From NCBI RefSeq assembly GCF_032716425.1, contig NZ_CP090419.1, forward strand, positions 649,501-713,500: a stretch of DNA of 64,000 nucleotides, in the 5' to 3' direction. The DNA comes from Pseudoalteromonas sp. N1230-9 (GTDB lineage Bacteria > Pseudomonadota > Gammaproteobacteria > Enterobacterales > Alteromonadaceae). Below are positions 51,357 through 60,527 of this stretch, piece by piece (positions within the stretch are counted from its first letter, which is position 1; each line of letters opens with the position of its first letter). The notes under the pieces are model-generated. The model worked only from the letters and a program-made list of their open reading frames with translations, did not search any database and was not told the DNA's origin. The position numbers and the translations under genes were made by a program.

Positions 51357-51392
51357 CCTTGCCTCGTTAATCTAGAAAGTTCCGAGGCAAGG
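51357..51392. terminator. 10-bp hairpin between phoH remnant and kinase gene
   Basis: CCTTGCCTCG (51357-51366) and CGAGGCAAGG (51383-51392) pair perfectly around a 16-base loop. Only a short TACTTT follows, so it is either a weak terminator for host phoH or a control hairpin 14 bases before the GTG start of the kinase. Confidence 0.5.
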
Positions 51393-51405
51393 TACTTTAA
51401 AGCTA

Positions 51406-54400
51406 GTGAACTTTTTACCACTTAAACGTTATTACCGCTCTATCACTGTCGCATTGATTGTGCCATTGCTAGTGGCATTTTTCTTATGCTTGCATTTGTA
51501 TGACTTAAAACTTGAGCGTGCAATTGAGAATCGCCACAGCAGCTTTAGCAATATTTCAGCTCAACTGAGCCATGCAATGAGTGCTGCCGATGGGCTGATT
51601 GATACCATGTTTGTATTATACGAGCAGCCATTATCGTATGATTTCGACCCAAGCTGGACCAAAGATGTAAACCAATTTGAGCATTATTATTATCAGCCAG
51701 TTGGTGACGAAGTAGGTGAAATAGTTGGACAAGGTAAGTTTGCTTCAACATCTAATGCACTTGAACAGTGGCGCCAAGTTATTGCATTAGGACCTTCTTT
51801 TAATACCACGCTCTCACTTATCCAATCTTTACAAGCGGTTGCTTATGTTAATGAACAAGGTTTTGCTTATACCAAGCGGCGCTCAACCGCAGACAGCACC
51901 TTATTAACGACAATACTCGACAATAAACTTAAACCACAGCAATTGAACGACAACACGCTTTCGTCAAGCCAAGTCATTACTGTGAATGAGCGTGCTTATT
52001 TTGCAATTGGTAAAAAGCGAACCGCCACAAGCCATGACTACATCATTTTAATTTATGATTTAGAAGCAATTTCAAATTGGTTGCAGAAAATAGCGCCACC
52101 GCAGGGTGAGTATATTTTTATAAATCAACATAACCAAGTTATAGCCAGCTCTGACGTGCGTTTAAATAGTGTCGTCAGTGCAGGTGATTACTGGCCTGAA
52201 CCAATGATTATTGACACTAAGCGGCCCGCAAAAAAATTACATAGCTACTTAGTTCAGCCCTCAGACAACTTGCCCATCTACACCCGCTTTTATGAATCTA
52301 AACAGGCGCTTAGTGAGCCAATTCGTTACGATATTCTTGTAGAGTTTATATTTTTGTGCGTCTTTTTAATAATGATGTTTAGTGGTGTTTTTTGGTTGAG
52401 CCAACGTATATTTGTTAAGCCCATGACACACTTAATCTGCTATTTAGATCAGCATAATGAGAACAGTAACCCGCTTTTACATTATCGTATACCGACAGAT
52501 TGGCAGCCATGGTTCAGCAGAGTTAAGCAGGTCTTTAAACGTAATGAAGAGCTAGTTACATCTTTACAAGAAGCCAATAAGGCACTTGATTCACAAGTTC
52601 AAGTAAAATCAGAGCAATTACGACGTAGTATTGATGCCAAAGAACGTCATTTAGCCTTGTTAAACACTATGCTTAACAATGTGCCAGATCTCATTTATTT
52701 TAAAAATACTTACGGTGTTTTTTTAGGTTGCAATAAAGCTTACGAAAGTTACGTAGGCATGCCACAAGAAGAACTCGTTGGTGAAAAGTTTACTAACACA
52801 AATCAAGATAATACTGAGCTCAATTTATTAGAAGAAAAAGTGTTAACTGAGCGCCAAGTCTATCAAAAGCGCTTAGTCACAGATAATAAAACATACAACC
52901 TCAGTATTGCGCCATTTTATAATGAGCATCAGCAACTGTTAGGTACGATGACCATTGGTAGAGACATAACAGAGCAGCATGAAGCACTTAATGCGTTGCA
53001 AAGCTCAGAGGCAAAGCTCAAAAGTGCCATGGAGTATGCTGCGAATGGGGTTATTTTATTATCTCTAGATTACCAAGTGTTGCAGGCTAACAAAGCCGCC
53101 CGCCAGATATTTTCAATGCAGAAAAGCTACAATATACCCAGTCAGTACATGTTGGCTGATTTATTCGTTGAGCAATCACTAGAAAAATTAACGCAAACAC
53201 TTGAGCAGCTTCATAGTGAGAAGAAAAATGTTTATCACTTTAGCTTACCTCAACAAGAGCAAAAGCGTTGGTTGCAAATAAGTGTCTCCTTGGTATGGGA
53301 TAATGAACAAACCCCTGATTATTATGTTTTGCACGTGCAAGATGTCACAGATTTAATTCAGGCAAAGAATGATGCGGAGAGAGCGACATTAGCTAAAAGT
53401 CGTTTTATTGCGAATTTAAGTCATGAAATACGTACGCCCCTTAATGCGGTGTTAGGTTTAATAGATGTAATCGCTTTACAAGGTTTATCGCAAGAGCAGC
53501 GAGGTTACGCATCGCAAGCTAAGTCGGCAGCAAATAGTTTGTTGTCACTACTTAATCGTATGCTTGATTTTGCCCGTGTTGAAAGTGCACAAGTGCAATT
53601 AAATAAGGCACCATTTAGTGTGGCTGACTTAATTGATTACTGTGAAGGGATTGCAACGCCTCTTTGCAGTAAAAAAGGTTTAGAGTTTATCGTCGAATGT
53701 GATGACACCATTAATGCAAATTTATTGGGTGATCAAATTTGTCTACAGCAAGTGCTCGCAAATTTATTAACCAATGCGGCTAAATTTACAGAACATGGCT
53801 GTGTAAAACTGAGTCTTACTTTAGTTGAACAGTCTGATGAGCAGCAACTTATTTGCTTTGTGGTTAAGGATACGGGGATTGGTATTAGTGATGCTGATCA
53901 AAGCCGATTATTTGATGCTTTTACGCAAGGAGACGAGTCGCTTACTCGTTCTCATCAAGGTGTAGGACTTGGTTTAGCAATTGTTAAATATGAAGTCGCA
54001 TTGATGGGGGGGGAAATTAAACTCACAAGTGAAAAGGGTAAGGGCAGTGAGTTTAGCTTTTGCTTACAGCTTGATAAAACCACACAGACCGCCAAAAAAA
54101 GCAGCCCGTTACTACCATCAACTACAGATTTATCAGGTCTATTAGTGCTCGCGGTGGATGATAATCCACTTAATTTAAATATTATTAAAAGTATTCTAAA
54201 GCAGGCTAATATTACTGTTGTTTGTGCTGATAGCGGTGCAAAAGCAATAGAGTTATCTGCGAGTTTAACCCCAGATCTGATTTTTATGGATATTCAAATG
54301 CCAGAGATGGATGGTTGTCAGGCGACACGAATTATAAGGCAATCATTCACAAAAGAGCAGATGCCTATATACGCATTAACCGCTCATAGTGAAGCCGCTG

Positions 54401-54858
54401 ATATTGAACAATCTGTCGCTGCAGGTATGAATAAGCATTTAACAAAGCCAATTGTTGCAAATAAGCTGTTTTTAGCAATGAGTGAACTTGATAAACCCAT
54501 TGAACCGTTTTTTGATCATTCTTTTGTTTTAACTCAGTTTGCAAATAATAGTGATTTGGTATTAACTATGTTGTCAAAGTTTGCCACTATGGCCGCACAG
54601 CAATTATTAGAAATTTCTACCTTAAGTACTACAGAAGAACTGGTTAGAGTTGTGCATAATGTAAAAGGGTCTGCTGGTAATTTAGGTTTTAAGCGATTGT
54701 CAGCATGTGCTAAACAGTGTGAGGCTAAACTTAAAACGCAAGGCAAGCTTCCTGAGTTATTAAACGATGAGCTGCAACGACAAATAAAACAAGTTATTGC
54801 ATTTATCATCGAACAAGGATCTACAAATGTTGAAAAAAGCCAAGGTACTGATTGTTGA
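51406..54858 (+). CDS. BarA-like hybrid sensor histidine kinase
   Basis: A 1150-residue inner membrane hybrid kinase. Membrane helices lie near residues 12-30 and 310-332, with a periplasmic sensing region between. Two PAS domains follow (about 415-530 and 537-650). HisKA contains FIANLSHEIRTPLNAV (His near 673), and the ATPase has LLTNAAKFTE. A receiver follows (LAVDDNPLN near 914, phospho-Asp in LIFMDIQMPEMDG near 963) and then an HPt domain with NVKGSAG (His near 1084). GTG 51406 is the start, as no ATG fits. It overlaps the next gene by 32 bases, so that response regulator is a likely partner. Confidence 0.92.
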   Translation: MNFLPLKRYYRSITVALIVPLLVAFFLCLHLYDLKLERAIENRHSSFSNISAQLSHAMSAADGLIDTMFVLYEQPLSYDFDPSWTKDVNQFEHYYYQPVGDEVGEIVGQGKFASTSNALEQWRQVIALGPSFNTTLSLIQSLQAVAYVNEQGFAYTKRRSTADSTLLTTILDNKLKPQQLNDNTLSSSQVITVNERAYFAIGKKRTATSHDYIILIYDLEAISNWLQKIAPPQGEYIFINQHNQVIASSDVRLNSVVSAGDYWPEPMIIDTKRPAKKLHSYLVQPSDNLPIYTRFYESKQALSEPIRYDILVEFIFLCVFLIMMFSGVFWLSQRIFVKPMTHLICYLDQHNENSNPLLHYRIPTDWQPWFSRVKQVFKRNEELVTSLQEANKALDSQVQVKSEQLRRSIDAKERHLALLNTMLNNVPDLIYFKNTYGVFLGCNKAYESYVGMPQEELVGEKFTNTNQDNTELNLLEEKVLTERQVYQKRLVTDNKTYNLSIAPFYNEHQQLLGTMTIGRDITEQHEALNALQSSEAKLKSAMEYAANGVILLSLDYQVLQANKAARQIFSMQKSYNIPSQYMLADLFVEQSLEKLTQTLEQLHSEKKNVYHFSLPQQEQKRWLQISVSLVWDNEQTPDYYVLHVQDVTDLIQAKNDAERATLAKSRFIANLSHEIRTPLNAVLGLIDVIALQGLSQEQRGYASQAKSAANSLLSLLNRMLDFARVESAQVQLNKAPFSVADLIDYCEGIATPLCSKKGLEFIVECDDTINANLLGDQICLQQVLANLLTNAAKFTEHGCVKLSLTLVEQSDEQQLICFVVKDTGIGISDADQSRLFDAFTQGDESLTRSHQGVGLGLAIVKYEVALMGGEIKLTSEKGKGSEFSFCLQLDKTTQTAKKSSPLLPSTTDLSGLLVLAVDDNPLNLNIIKSILKQANITVVCADSGAKAIELSASLTPDLIFMDIQMPEMDGCQATRIIRQSFTKEQMPIYALTAHSEAADIEQSVAAGMNKHLTKPIVANKLFLAMSELDKPIEPFFDHSFVLTQFANNSDLVLTMLSKFATMAAQQLLEISTLSTTEELVRVVHNVKGSAGNLGFKRLSACAKQCEAKLKTQGKLPELLNDELQRQIKQVIAFIIEQGSTNVEKSQGTDC

Positions 54859-55750
54859 TGACGATCCGTTAAATCGCTTGGTCTTAGAAAAAACATTGCG
54901 ACAAGATTACGATGTTTTTTGTGTTGAAAGTGGCGAAAAAGCACTTACATTTTTAAAAACACAACCCGTTGATTTATTAATATTAGACATTGTTATGCCG
55001 GGTATCGATGGCTATGAAGTGCTAGCGAAAATAAAAGAAAATACCACAACAAACATGTTGCCTGTTATTTTTATATCTGCAAATACCAGCCATGATGATG
55101 AGGCCAAGGGCCTTGAGTTAGGGGCGATGGATTACATAACTAAGCCTTTTAGCGCTGCGATTGTTCGTGCCCGTGTTCGCAATCAGTTAATGATCAAACA
55201 AAAGAATGATCTACTCGAAATGTTGGCATCGATTGATGGTTTAACTGAAATTCCTAATCGACGTTACCTTGATGAAAACTTATCAAGGGAGTGGCGACGT
55301 TCAAGACGAGATCATACCCCTTTATCGGTTTTATTGATGGATGTTGATCACTTCAAGCGTTACAACGACTGTTATGGTCACCGTGCCGGTGATGATTGCC
55401 TTAAAAAAATAGCGCATGCACTTGTTGGCTCATGTGAGCGAGGGAGTGATTTTGTTGCCCGTTACGGTGGCGAAGAATTTGCAGCTGTGTTACCGAATAC
55501 ATCCGCAAAAGAGGCGGTTGCATTTGCTAATAAATTACGTAACGCAGTTAATAAATTGAATATTCCGCACAAGGCCTCTTTAAATTCAGAGTATGTAACA
55601 ATAAGTATTGGTATTGCTACCACTGAATCAGGACAAGTTTATGCTGAGCAAACACTACTTGAAGAAGCTGATTTAGGTTTATATCAAGCCAAAGGGGCTG
55701 GGCGCGATCAAGTGGTATCGCGATTAGTATCGGCGACAGTGCAGGAGTAG
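54827..55750 (+). CDS. Response regulator with GGDEF diguanylate cyclase domain
   Basis: A 307-residue protein. Receiver domain at 1-120 with LIVDDDPLNR and phospho-Asp in LLILDIVMPGIDG (near 54). GGDEF domain about 135-300 with active motif RYGGEEFAAV (near 211-217); the inhibitory RxxD site is not obvious. It makes cyclic di-GMP when phosphorylated, probably by the overlapping upstream kinase. Start ATG 54827 with AAGGA upstream; a 10-codon longer frame exists but lacks a ribosome site. Confidence 0.92.
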   Translation: MLKKAKVLIVDDDPLNRLVLEKTLRQDYDVFCVESGEKALTFLKTQPVDLLILDIVMPGIDGYEVLAKIKENTTTNMLPVIFISANTSHDDEAKGLELGAMDYITKPFSAAIVRARVRNQLMIKQKNDLLEMLASIDGLTEIPNRRYLDENLSREWRRSRRDHTPLSVLLMDVDHFKRYNDCYGHRAGDDCLKKIAHALVGSCERGSDFVARYGGEEFAAVLPNTSAKEAVAFANKLRNAVNKLNIPHKASLNSEYVTISIGIATTESGQVYAEQTLLEEADLGLYQAKGAGRDQVVSRLVSATVQE

Positions 55751-55778
55751 GTTATTTGTCTACCCCTGCATAAAGTAA

Positions 55779-56162
55779 TTAGCTATTGCTGAGTGATTTA
55801 TAAATAGTGTCGCCCACACCAATTAATTTATCGTTTTTAAAGACCAAAGGAGTGCACTCATCTTTGGTCGTTTTGCTGTCTGAGTGGATGCTATGAGTGG
55901 CATAAAAAAGTACTTGGTATACACCGTCGTCCTGTTTAAGTAACTCTGTAAAGTTAGGTGTGCTTAGTTTGTTGAGTACCGTTTGGTAAGGCGTATCAAG
56001 TGCTAAGTTTGCAATGACTTCACGATTATTTTTGTGGTGTTTTTGCCAGCTTGTTGACGAGTCGCCTGCCCAGTGAGTTTCGGCTTCACCATCTGACACG
56101 GCAATGACACAACCAGTTAAAAAAGGTGCTGTTAGTGCGGCAATAAGAAGTGCTTTTTTCAT
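55779..56162 (-). CDS. DUF3192 lipoprotein
   Basis: A 127-residue lipoprotein with a lipobox LTGC near residue 17. The mature protein has VIANLALDTPYQTVLNKL and KDECTPLVFKNDKLIGVG, typical of the DUF3192/SmpA-like group in Alteromonadales. Start ATG 56162 (MKKALLIAAL), not the longer frame at 56219. It is convergent with the diguanylate cyclase gene. Function unknown. Confidence 0.85.
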   Translation of the reverse strand: MKKALLIAALTAPFLTGCVIAVSDGEAETHWAGDSSTSWQKHHKNNREVIANLALDTPYQTVLNKLSTPNFTELLKQDDGVYQVLFYATHSIHSDSKTTKDECTPLVFKNDKLIGVGDTIYKSLSNS

Positions 56163-56319
56163 TGTTATATCCCTTGTTTTATCGTTTCGTTTTTTCATAT
56201 ATAGCAATCCATTTGCCAATATTTTATTTTCTTTATAATCAAGGGTTTAAGTTGTATTTGCGAGCTAGCTAAGTAATGTGGAACTCATTACTTAGCTTAT
56301 TTGACTAAAAAATTGCTTT

Positions 56320-57264
56320 TTAGACCAGTCTATTACGTGCCTCACCTTGACTGAAGGCGTTGATGTTAAGTGCTATTTCAGCCACAAGTCGAGCAATTGA
56401 TTCTTGACTAGCCCAAGCAATATGAGGTGTTAGGAGTAAGTTGTCACCTTGATAAATAGCAAGTGGGTTATTTTCTTCTGCTGGCTCTTTACTCAACACA
56501 TCCACACCGGCACCCGCAATCACATTATTAGCAAGGGCGTTGGCTAAATCAGCTTCGTTGATAATTCCCCCTCGTGCTGTATTTATTAGGATAGCTGTTG
56601 ATTTCATCATATTGAGTTCTTTAGCTGCGATTTGGTCGCGAGTTTCATCGGTCAGCGGGCAATGAACACTGATTATATCTGCTGTTTTGATGGCCTCTTC
56701 AAAGCTAACACGTCCTTCGCGAGGAGCATGCCCTTTGCGCTCACTTATTATTACATTAACACCAAAAGCACGGCCTACATCAGCAACCGCTTTACCAAGT
56801 GAACCATAACCAATAATCGCAAGTGTTTTGCCTGACATGTCATTAAAACTGTAATCTAAACGACAGAACATAGGACTTTGCTGCCATTTTCCAGATTGGC
56901 AATCTTGAATATAACGGTGCGTATTACCTAATAAGTTAGTGATAAGTGCAAATGTATGCTGTACCACAGAAGGAGTGGAGTAGTCTGCCACATTGGTGAC
57001 AGCAATGTTGTGTGTTTTGGCTGCATCTAAATCAATGTTATTGGTGCCGGTTGCTGCAACACAAATTAGTTTTAGGTTGCTAAGCTGGGACATCGCTTTT
57101 TGATCAATAACAACCTTATTAGTAATGATAATATCGGCATCCTGACAACGAGAAACAACATCTTGTGGGTCTGTTAAATCATAGCAAGATAGCGTTCCTA
57201 AGTTTGCCAACGAATCTAATGAGGTATCTGCTAATGTGGCGGTATCAAGGATGGTAATATTCAT
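56320..57264 (-). CDS. D-2-hydroxyacid dehydrogenase
   Basis: A 314-residue NAD(P)-dependent enzyme of the D-isomer 2-hydroxyacid dehydrogenase family. Nucleotide-binding GYGSLGKAVADVG (near 152), catalytic Arg in NTARGGIINE (near 229), Glu near 258 and His in LLTPHIAWAS (near 282). It resembles hydroxypyruvate/glyoxylate reductases. The substrate is not fixed by sequence. It stands alone on the minus strand, divergent from the MerR gene. Confidence 0.92.
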   Translation of the reverse strand: MNITILDTATLADTSLDSLANLGTLSCYDLTDPQDVVSRCQDADIIITNKVVIDQKAMSQLSNLKLICVAATGTNNIDLDAAKTHNIAVTNVADYSTPSVVQHTFALITNLLGNTHRYIQDCQSGKWQQSPMFCRLDYSFNDMSGKTLAIIGYGSLGKAVADVGRAFGVNVIISERKGHAPREGRVSFEEAIKTADIISVHCPLTDETRDQIAAKELNMMKSTAILINTARGGIINEADLANALANNVIAGAGVDVLSKEPAEENNPLAIYQGDNLLLTPHIAWASQESIARLVAEIALNINAFSQGEARNRLV

Positions 57265-57289
57265 GTGCTTTCCTTTTTTAATTTAATGC

Positions 57290-57321
57290 TTGACCTTAGG
57301 GTGTACTCCAAGGTTTATAGT
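57290..57321 (+). promoter_or_regulatory. MerR-type promoter (host Cu/Zn locus)
   Basis: TTGACC (57290-57295) and TATAGT (57316-57321) are 20 bp apart, with the imperfect dyad CCTTAGGGTG-TACTCCAAGG. The long spacer is typical of ZntR/CueR-regulated promoters. It precedes a MerR gene and a Cu/Zn permease gene. Confidence 0.82.
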
Positions 57322-57349
57322 ACGTATAAGCTTTTAAATGGAGACGGTG

Positions 57350-57763
57350 ATGAAAATAGGTGAATTTGCCCGCAAGTTGGGTGTTTCAACAGATACATTA
57401 AGGTACTACGAAAAACATGGTTTGTTAACGCCTAGTTCGCGATCGGAGTCAGGGTACCGTGTTTATACAGATACAGACATTAAACAGATGTCGTTTATCT
57501 TACGCGCTAAAAACGTGGGATTTAGCTTGTCTGAAATAAATGAGTTGTTGCAAATAAAAATTCATAAAGATCAGCATTCGTGCCATGAAGTTAAAGAAAT
57601 GACGCTACAAAAACGTGATTTAGTCGCTCAGCGTATTGAAGAGTTAACACGGTTTTATGATTCATTATCGCTATTAGCTCAAAAATGTTGCGGCGGTGAA
57701 GAGCCAGCTGAAAATTGTTCTATATTAACGACATTGGAGGATATAGATGGACTTACTCACTAA
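57350..57763 (+). CDS. MerR-family regulator, ZntR-like
   Basis: A 137-residue MerR-family activator: TDTLRYYEKHGLLTP, YRVYTDTDIKQMSFIL, Cys in QHSCHEVKEM (near 79), and a late Cys-rich segment QKCCGGEEPAENCSI like that of ZntR. ATG 57350 chosen because GGAG is upstream. It overlaps the permease gene by 17 bases, and the 20-bp spacer promoter upstream makes autoregulation likely. Host chromosomal, distinct from the three MerR genes in the element. Confidence 0.9.
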   Translation: MKIGEFARKLGVSTDTLRYYEKHGLLTPSSRSESGYRVYTDTDIKQMSFILRAKNVGFSLSEINELLQIKIHKDQHSCHEVKEMTLQKRDLVAQRIEELTRFYDSLSLLAQKCCGGEEPAENCSILTTLEDIDGLTH

Positions 57764-58898
57764 TTTTTGGCAGTTATTTTTACTGTCTGCCCCTTGGTTG
57801 ATGTTGGGGTTATTAATAGCAGGGCTATTAAATGTTTACTTGCCTACTGACTTTTTGAATCGTCATCTTGGTAAAGAAGGACTTTGGACCACAATTAAAG
57901 CTGCTCTTATTGGCGCTCCAATGCCATTGTGTTCATGTGGTGTGATCCCTGCCGCTATAGGACTTAGACGGGCTGGCGCTTCGAAAAGTGCTACGACGGC
58001 TTTTTTAGTATCGACCCCTGAAACTGGTGTTGATTCTGTTTCTGTTTCTTATGTTTTATTAGGCCCGTTTATGGCTGTGGTCAGGCCGATTGCAGCTGTA
58101 TGCAGTGCAATTGCTGCTGGTATGTTAGTTGGTAAAGAGAGTGAAATTAATGATGAGCATACAAAAACATCGAATAACCATGAAAAAGTAACAAGTAGTT
58201 GTTGTAGCACCAAGCAAGCAATCGCGAAAGAGCCTGCATCAAGTTGTTGTAGTACAGAGCAAGCTCCTGCTGTTGAGAAAACAAGCTGCTGCGCAAGCAA
58301 AAAGGAAGCCGTTAAAATTGAGGGGGGGATTGCAAAACTTAAACGCGCAATAAGTTTTAGCTGTAATAAGTTGCTTGAAGATACCATGATATGGTTGGTT
58401 ATCGGTCTATTTTTTGCCGCACTGGTCCAAACCTATGTGCCTGAGTCGTACTTGAGTCAGTGGGGGAGTGGTATTTTTGCAATGCTGGTGGTGATCTTAA
58501 TTAGCATTCCTATGTATATTTGTGCGACGGCCTCAACCCCTATTGCAGCAGGTTTATTGCTCAGTGGTGTATCACCTGGCGCCGTGTTGGTGTTTATGTT
58601 GGCAGGCCCTGCCACAAATATTGCAACACTGGGTGTGGTGGGTAAAGAGTTGGGAAAACGCGCTGTAGTTGCTTATCTAATTGGTGTAATAGGCGTTGCA
58701 TTACTATTCGGGTTTTTAACGGATTACCTAGTGTCTGAGTTTGGTTTTGTGGTGGCACCCATGATGGGGGATGAACATCAAGTATTACCGCACTGGTTGA
58801 GCTTAGTGTGTGGCGTATTATTGGTCGCTTTAATGTTGAGGTTAGCGTTAAAAATGTACTTAAAGAAGTCAACACAGACTGGTAAGAGCATTAGCTAA
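57747..58898 (+). CDS. SO_0444-type Cu/Zn efflux permease
   Basis: A 383-residue membrane permease of the ArsP_1/SO_0444 group, about eight helices. The signature IGAPMPLCSCGVIPAA lies near residue 50-65. A cytosolic linker (about 140-200) holds three Cys-Cys motifs (SSCCSTKQ, SSCCSTEQ, TSCCASKK), likely metal-docking sites. The second half repeats the fold (ICATASTPIAAGLL, FMLAGPATNIATLG). It is co-transcribed with the ZntR-like regulator and followed by a terminator. Confidence 0.88.
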   Translation: MDLLTNFWQLFLLSAPWLMLGLLIAGLLNVYLPTDFLNRHLGKEGLWTTIKAALIGAPMPLCSCGVIPAAIGLRRAGASKSATTAFLVSTPETGVDSVSVSYVLLGPFMAVVRPIAAVCSAIAAGMLVGKESEINDEHTKTSNNHEKVTSSCCSTKQAIAKEPASSCCSTEQAPAVEKTSCCASKKEAVKIEGGIAKLKRAISFSCNKLLEDTMIWLVIGLFFAALVQTYVPESYLSQWGSGIFAMLVVILISIPMYICATASTPIAAGLLLSGVSPGAVLVFMLAGPATNIATLGVVGKELGKRAVVAYLIGVIGVALLFGFLTDYLVSEFGFVVAPMMGDEHQVLPHWLSLVCGVLLVALMLRLALKMYLKKSTQTGKSIS

Positions 58899-59009
58899 TT
58901 GATTGTTATAAAAATATATTTTAATAACAATTGAGAGAAGATATTGGTTAACTATCGCGTCTCGGTTCGCATTTAAAATTGCCTGAGTTATAATCCGCCA
59001 ATTCTTTAA

Positions 59010-59035
59010 ACGGTACGCTAAGCGTGCCGTTTTTT
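59010..59035 (+). terminator. Terminator after the permease gene
   Basis: ACGGTACGC (59010-59018) pairs with GCGTGCCGT (59022-59030), loop TAA, one G-T pair, followed by TTTTT. It lies 16 bases before the acyltransferase start. Confidence 0.88.
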
Positions 59036-59051
59036 AACTTAAGTAGTTTTT

Positions 59052-60179
59052 ATGAGTGAATGTGTGGATAAATACGCAGATATAAGACCTTACAATGATG
59101 ATGAAGTTGCAGATTCAGTGGCACGTTTAATTGCTGATAATGCCTTTGTGGATGTTATCGCTAAGTATAATCTACCACGCTTTTTATCTTATTTTCCGTT
59201 TATAACACGCCCATTAGTACGTCAGCAGTTAAGAAAAAAGTGGGGTAAAACCAACTCAGTTGAACAAGTTCAGCATGAAGTTGCTGATTATCTGAATAAG
59301 CTAATTACTCGTACTACATCGGAAGTCACATTTTCAGGTATCGATAAACTTGATCCGAAGCAAGCTTATCTATTTATCTCTAATCACCGTGACATTGTTC
59401 TTGACCCTGCTCTGGTTAACTGGGGCTTGTTTAAGCACAACATGCCGACTGTTCGCATCGCAATTGGTGATAACCTGCTGCAAATTCCATATATTACTGA
59501 GTTAATGCGCTTAAATAAGAGTTTTATCGTTAAACGCTCGGCAAAAGCACCAAAAGAAATGTTAAAAGCGCTATCGCAACTTTCTGCTTATATTTATGAT
59601 TCACTGGCTGAAGGCCACTCTATTTGGATAGCGCAAAAAGAAGGTCGTGCGAAGGATGGTTTTGACCAAACGGATCCTGCACTACTTAAAATGTTGCAAT
59701 TACAAGGTCGTAAACAGAAAAAAGAATTTGCAGATTATGTGCGTGAGCTAAAAATAGTACCTGTTTCTATTTCTTATCAGTATGAACCATGTGCAATTGC
59801 AAAAGCAAAAGAGCTATATCATAAGCAACAACATGGCCAGTATGTGAAGCAGCAAGGTGAAGATATAGCCAGCATTGTTGAAGGTTTCAGTACCGCTAAA
59901 GGGCATGTTCACTTAGCGTTTGGCCAGCCAATCGAATCAGGTTGTGAATCACCAGAGGAATTAGCAAAAACCATTGATCAGCAAATTGTTGATTCGTTTT
60001 TCTTACATCCAGGTAATTATATTGCTGGTGGCTGTAAACAAGCAGTAATAGATAAACAAGACGCTGAAGCATTTGATACGCGTTTAAGCCAAGTTCCTGA
60101 AGAATTAAAGCCTTTGGTCTTGGCTATGTATGCAAAGCCATTTCATCGTAAAGCGGAGCTTGCAACGAGCGAATCTTAA
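59052..60179 (+). CDS. PlsC-family acyltransferase
   Basis: A 375-residue 1-acyl-glycerol-3-phosphate acyltransferase-like protein. The catalytic motif NHRDIVLDPAL (H-x4-D, near residue 116) and a later AQKEGRAKDG (near 197) match the PlsC family acceptor site. The N-terminal 60 residues are extra. No membrane helix is obvious. It probably acts in phospholipid synthesis or remodelling. Terminators flank it on both sides. Confidence 0.88.
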   Translation: MSECVDKYADIRPYNDDEVADSVARLIADNAFVDVIAKYNLPRFLSYFPFITRPLVRQQLRKKWGKTNSVEQVQHEVADYLNKLITRTTSEVTFSGIDKLDPKQAYLFISNHRDIVLDPALVNWGLFKHNMPTVRIAIGDNLLQIPYITELMRLNKSFIVKRSAKAPKEMLKALSQLSAYIYDSLAEGHSIWIAQKEGRAKDGFDQTDPALLKMLQLQGRKQKKEFADYVRELKIVPVSISYQYEPCAIAKAKELYHKQQHGQYVKQQGEDIASIVEGFSTAKGHVHLAFGQPIESGCESPEELAKTIDQQIVDSFFLHPGNYIAGGCKQAVIDKQDAEAFDTRLSQVPEELKPLVLAMYAKPFHRKAELATSES

Positions 60180-60196
60180 GCAGAGTAAGGTATTTT

Positions 60197-60224
60197 AAAA
60201 GCTACTTTTTAAGTGGCTTTTTTT
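60197..60224 (+). terminator. Terminator after the acyltransferase gene
   Basis: AAAAGCTACTT (60197-60207) pairs with AAGTGGCTTTT (60211-60221) over a TTT loop, and the T-run continues to 60224. It argues against a start codon at 60225 for the next gene. Confidence 0.85.
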
Positions 60225-60278
60225 ATGACTAAATTTCAGGCTATACTTTCAGTACCTTTAATTTACTGGCAAATTGTG

Positions 60279-60527
60279 ATGCAACAAATTGAAATATTTG
60301 AAATCCCAAGCCCTTGCAAAGGAATTTGTCAGGTTAATAACCGTGGTTACTGTAAAGGGTGTTATCGCAGCCGTGATGAGCGATTTCATTGGAATAACTT
60401 CAGTAATGCGGAAAAAAGAAAAGTCATTATTTTATGTCAGCAACGTTATAAACGCTTCCTTCAGAAAAAACTCAATGCCGATGCACACGCACAATCTAGC
60501 CCTGAGCAAGGTGGTTTCGATTTTTAG
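60279..60527 (+). CDS. DUF1289 small Cys-rich protein
   Basis: An 82-residue protein with the DUF1289 signature PCKGICQVNNRGYCKGC followed by YRSRDERFHW and AEKRKVI. The four Cys probably bind zinc or an iron-sulfur cluster. ATG 60279 chosen because the family signature begins soon after it, and longer frames start in the preceding terminator. C-terminal tail low in structure. It is convergent with the next gene, overlapping by four bases. Confidence 0.85.
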   Translation: MQQIEIFEIPSPCKGICQVNNRGYCKGCYRSRDERFHWNNFSNAEKRKVIILCQQRYKRFLQKKLNADAHAQSSPEQGGFDF

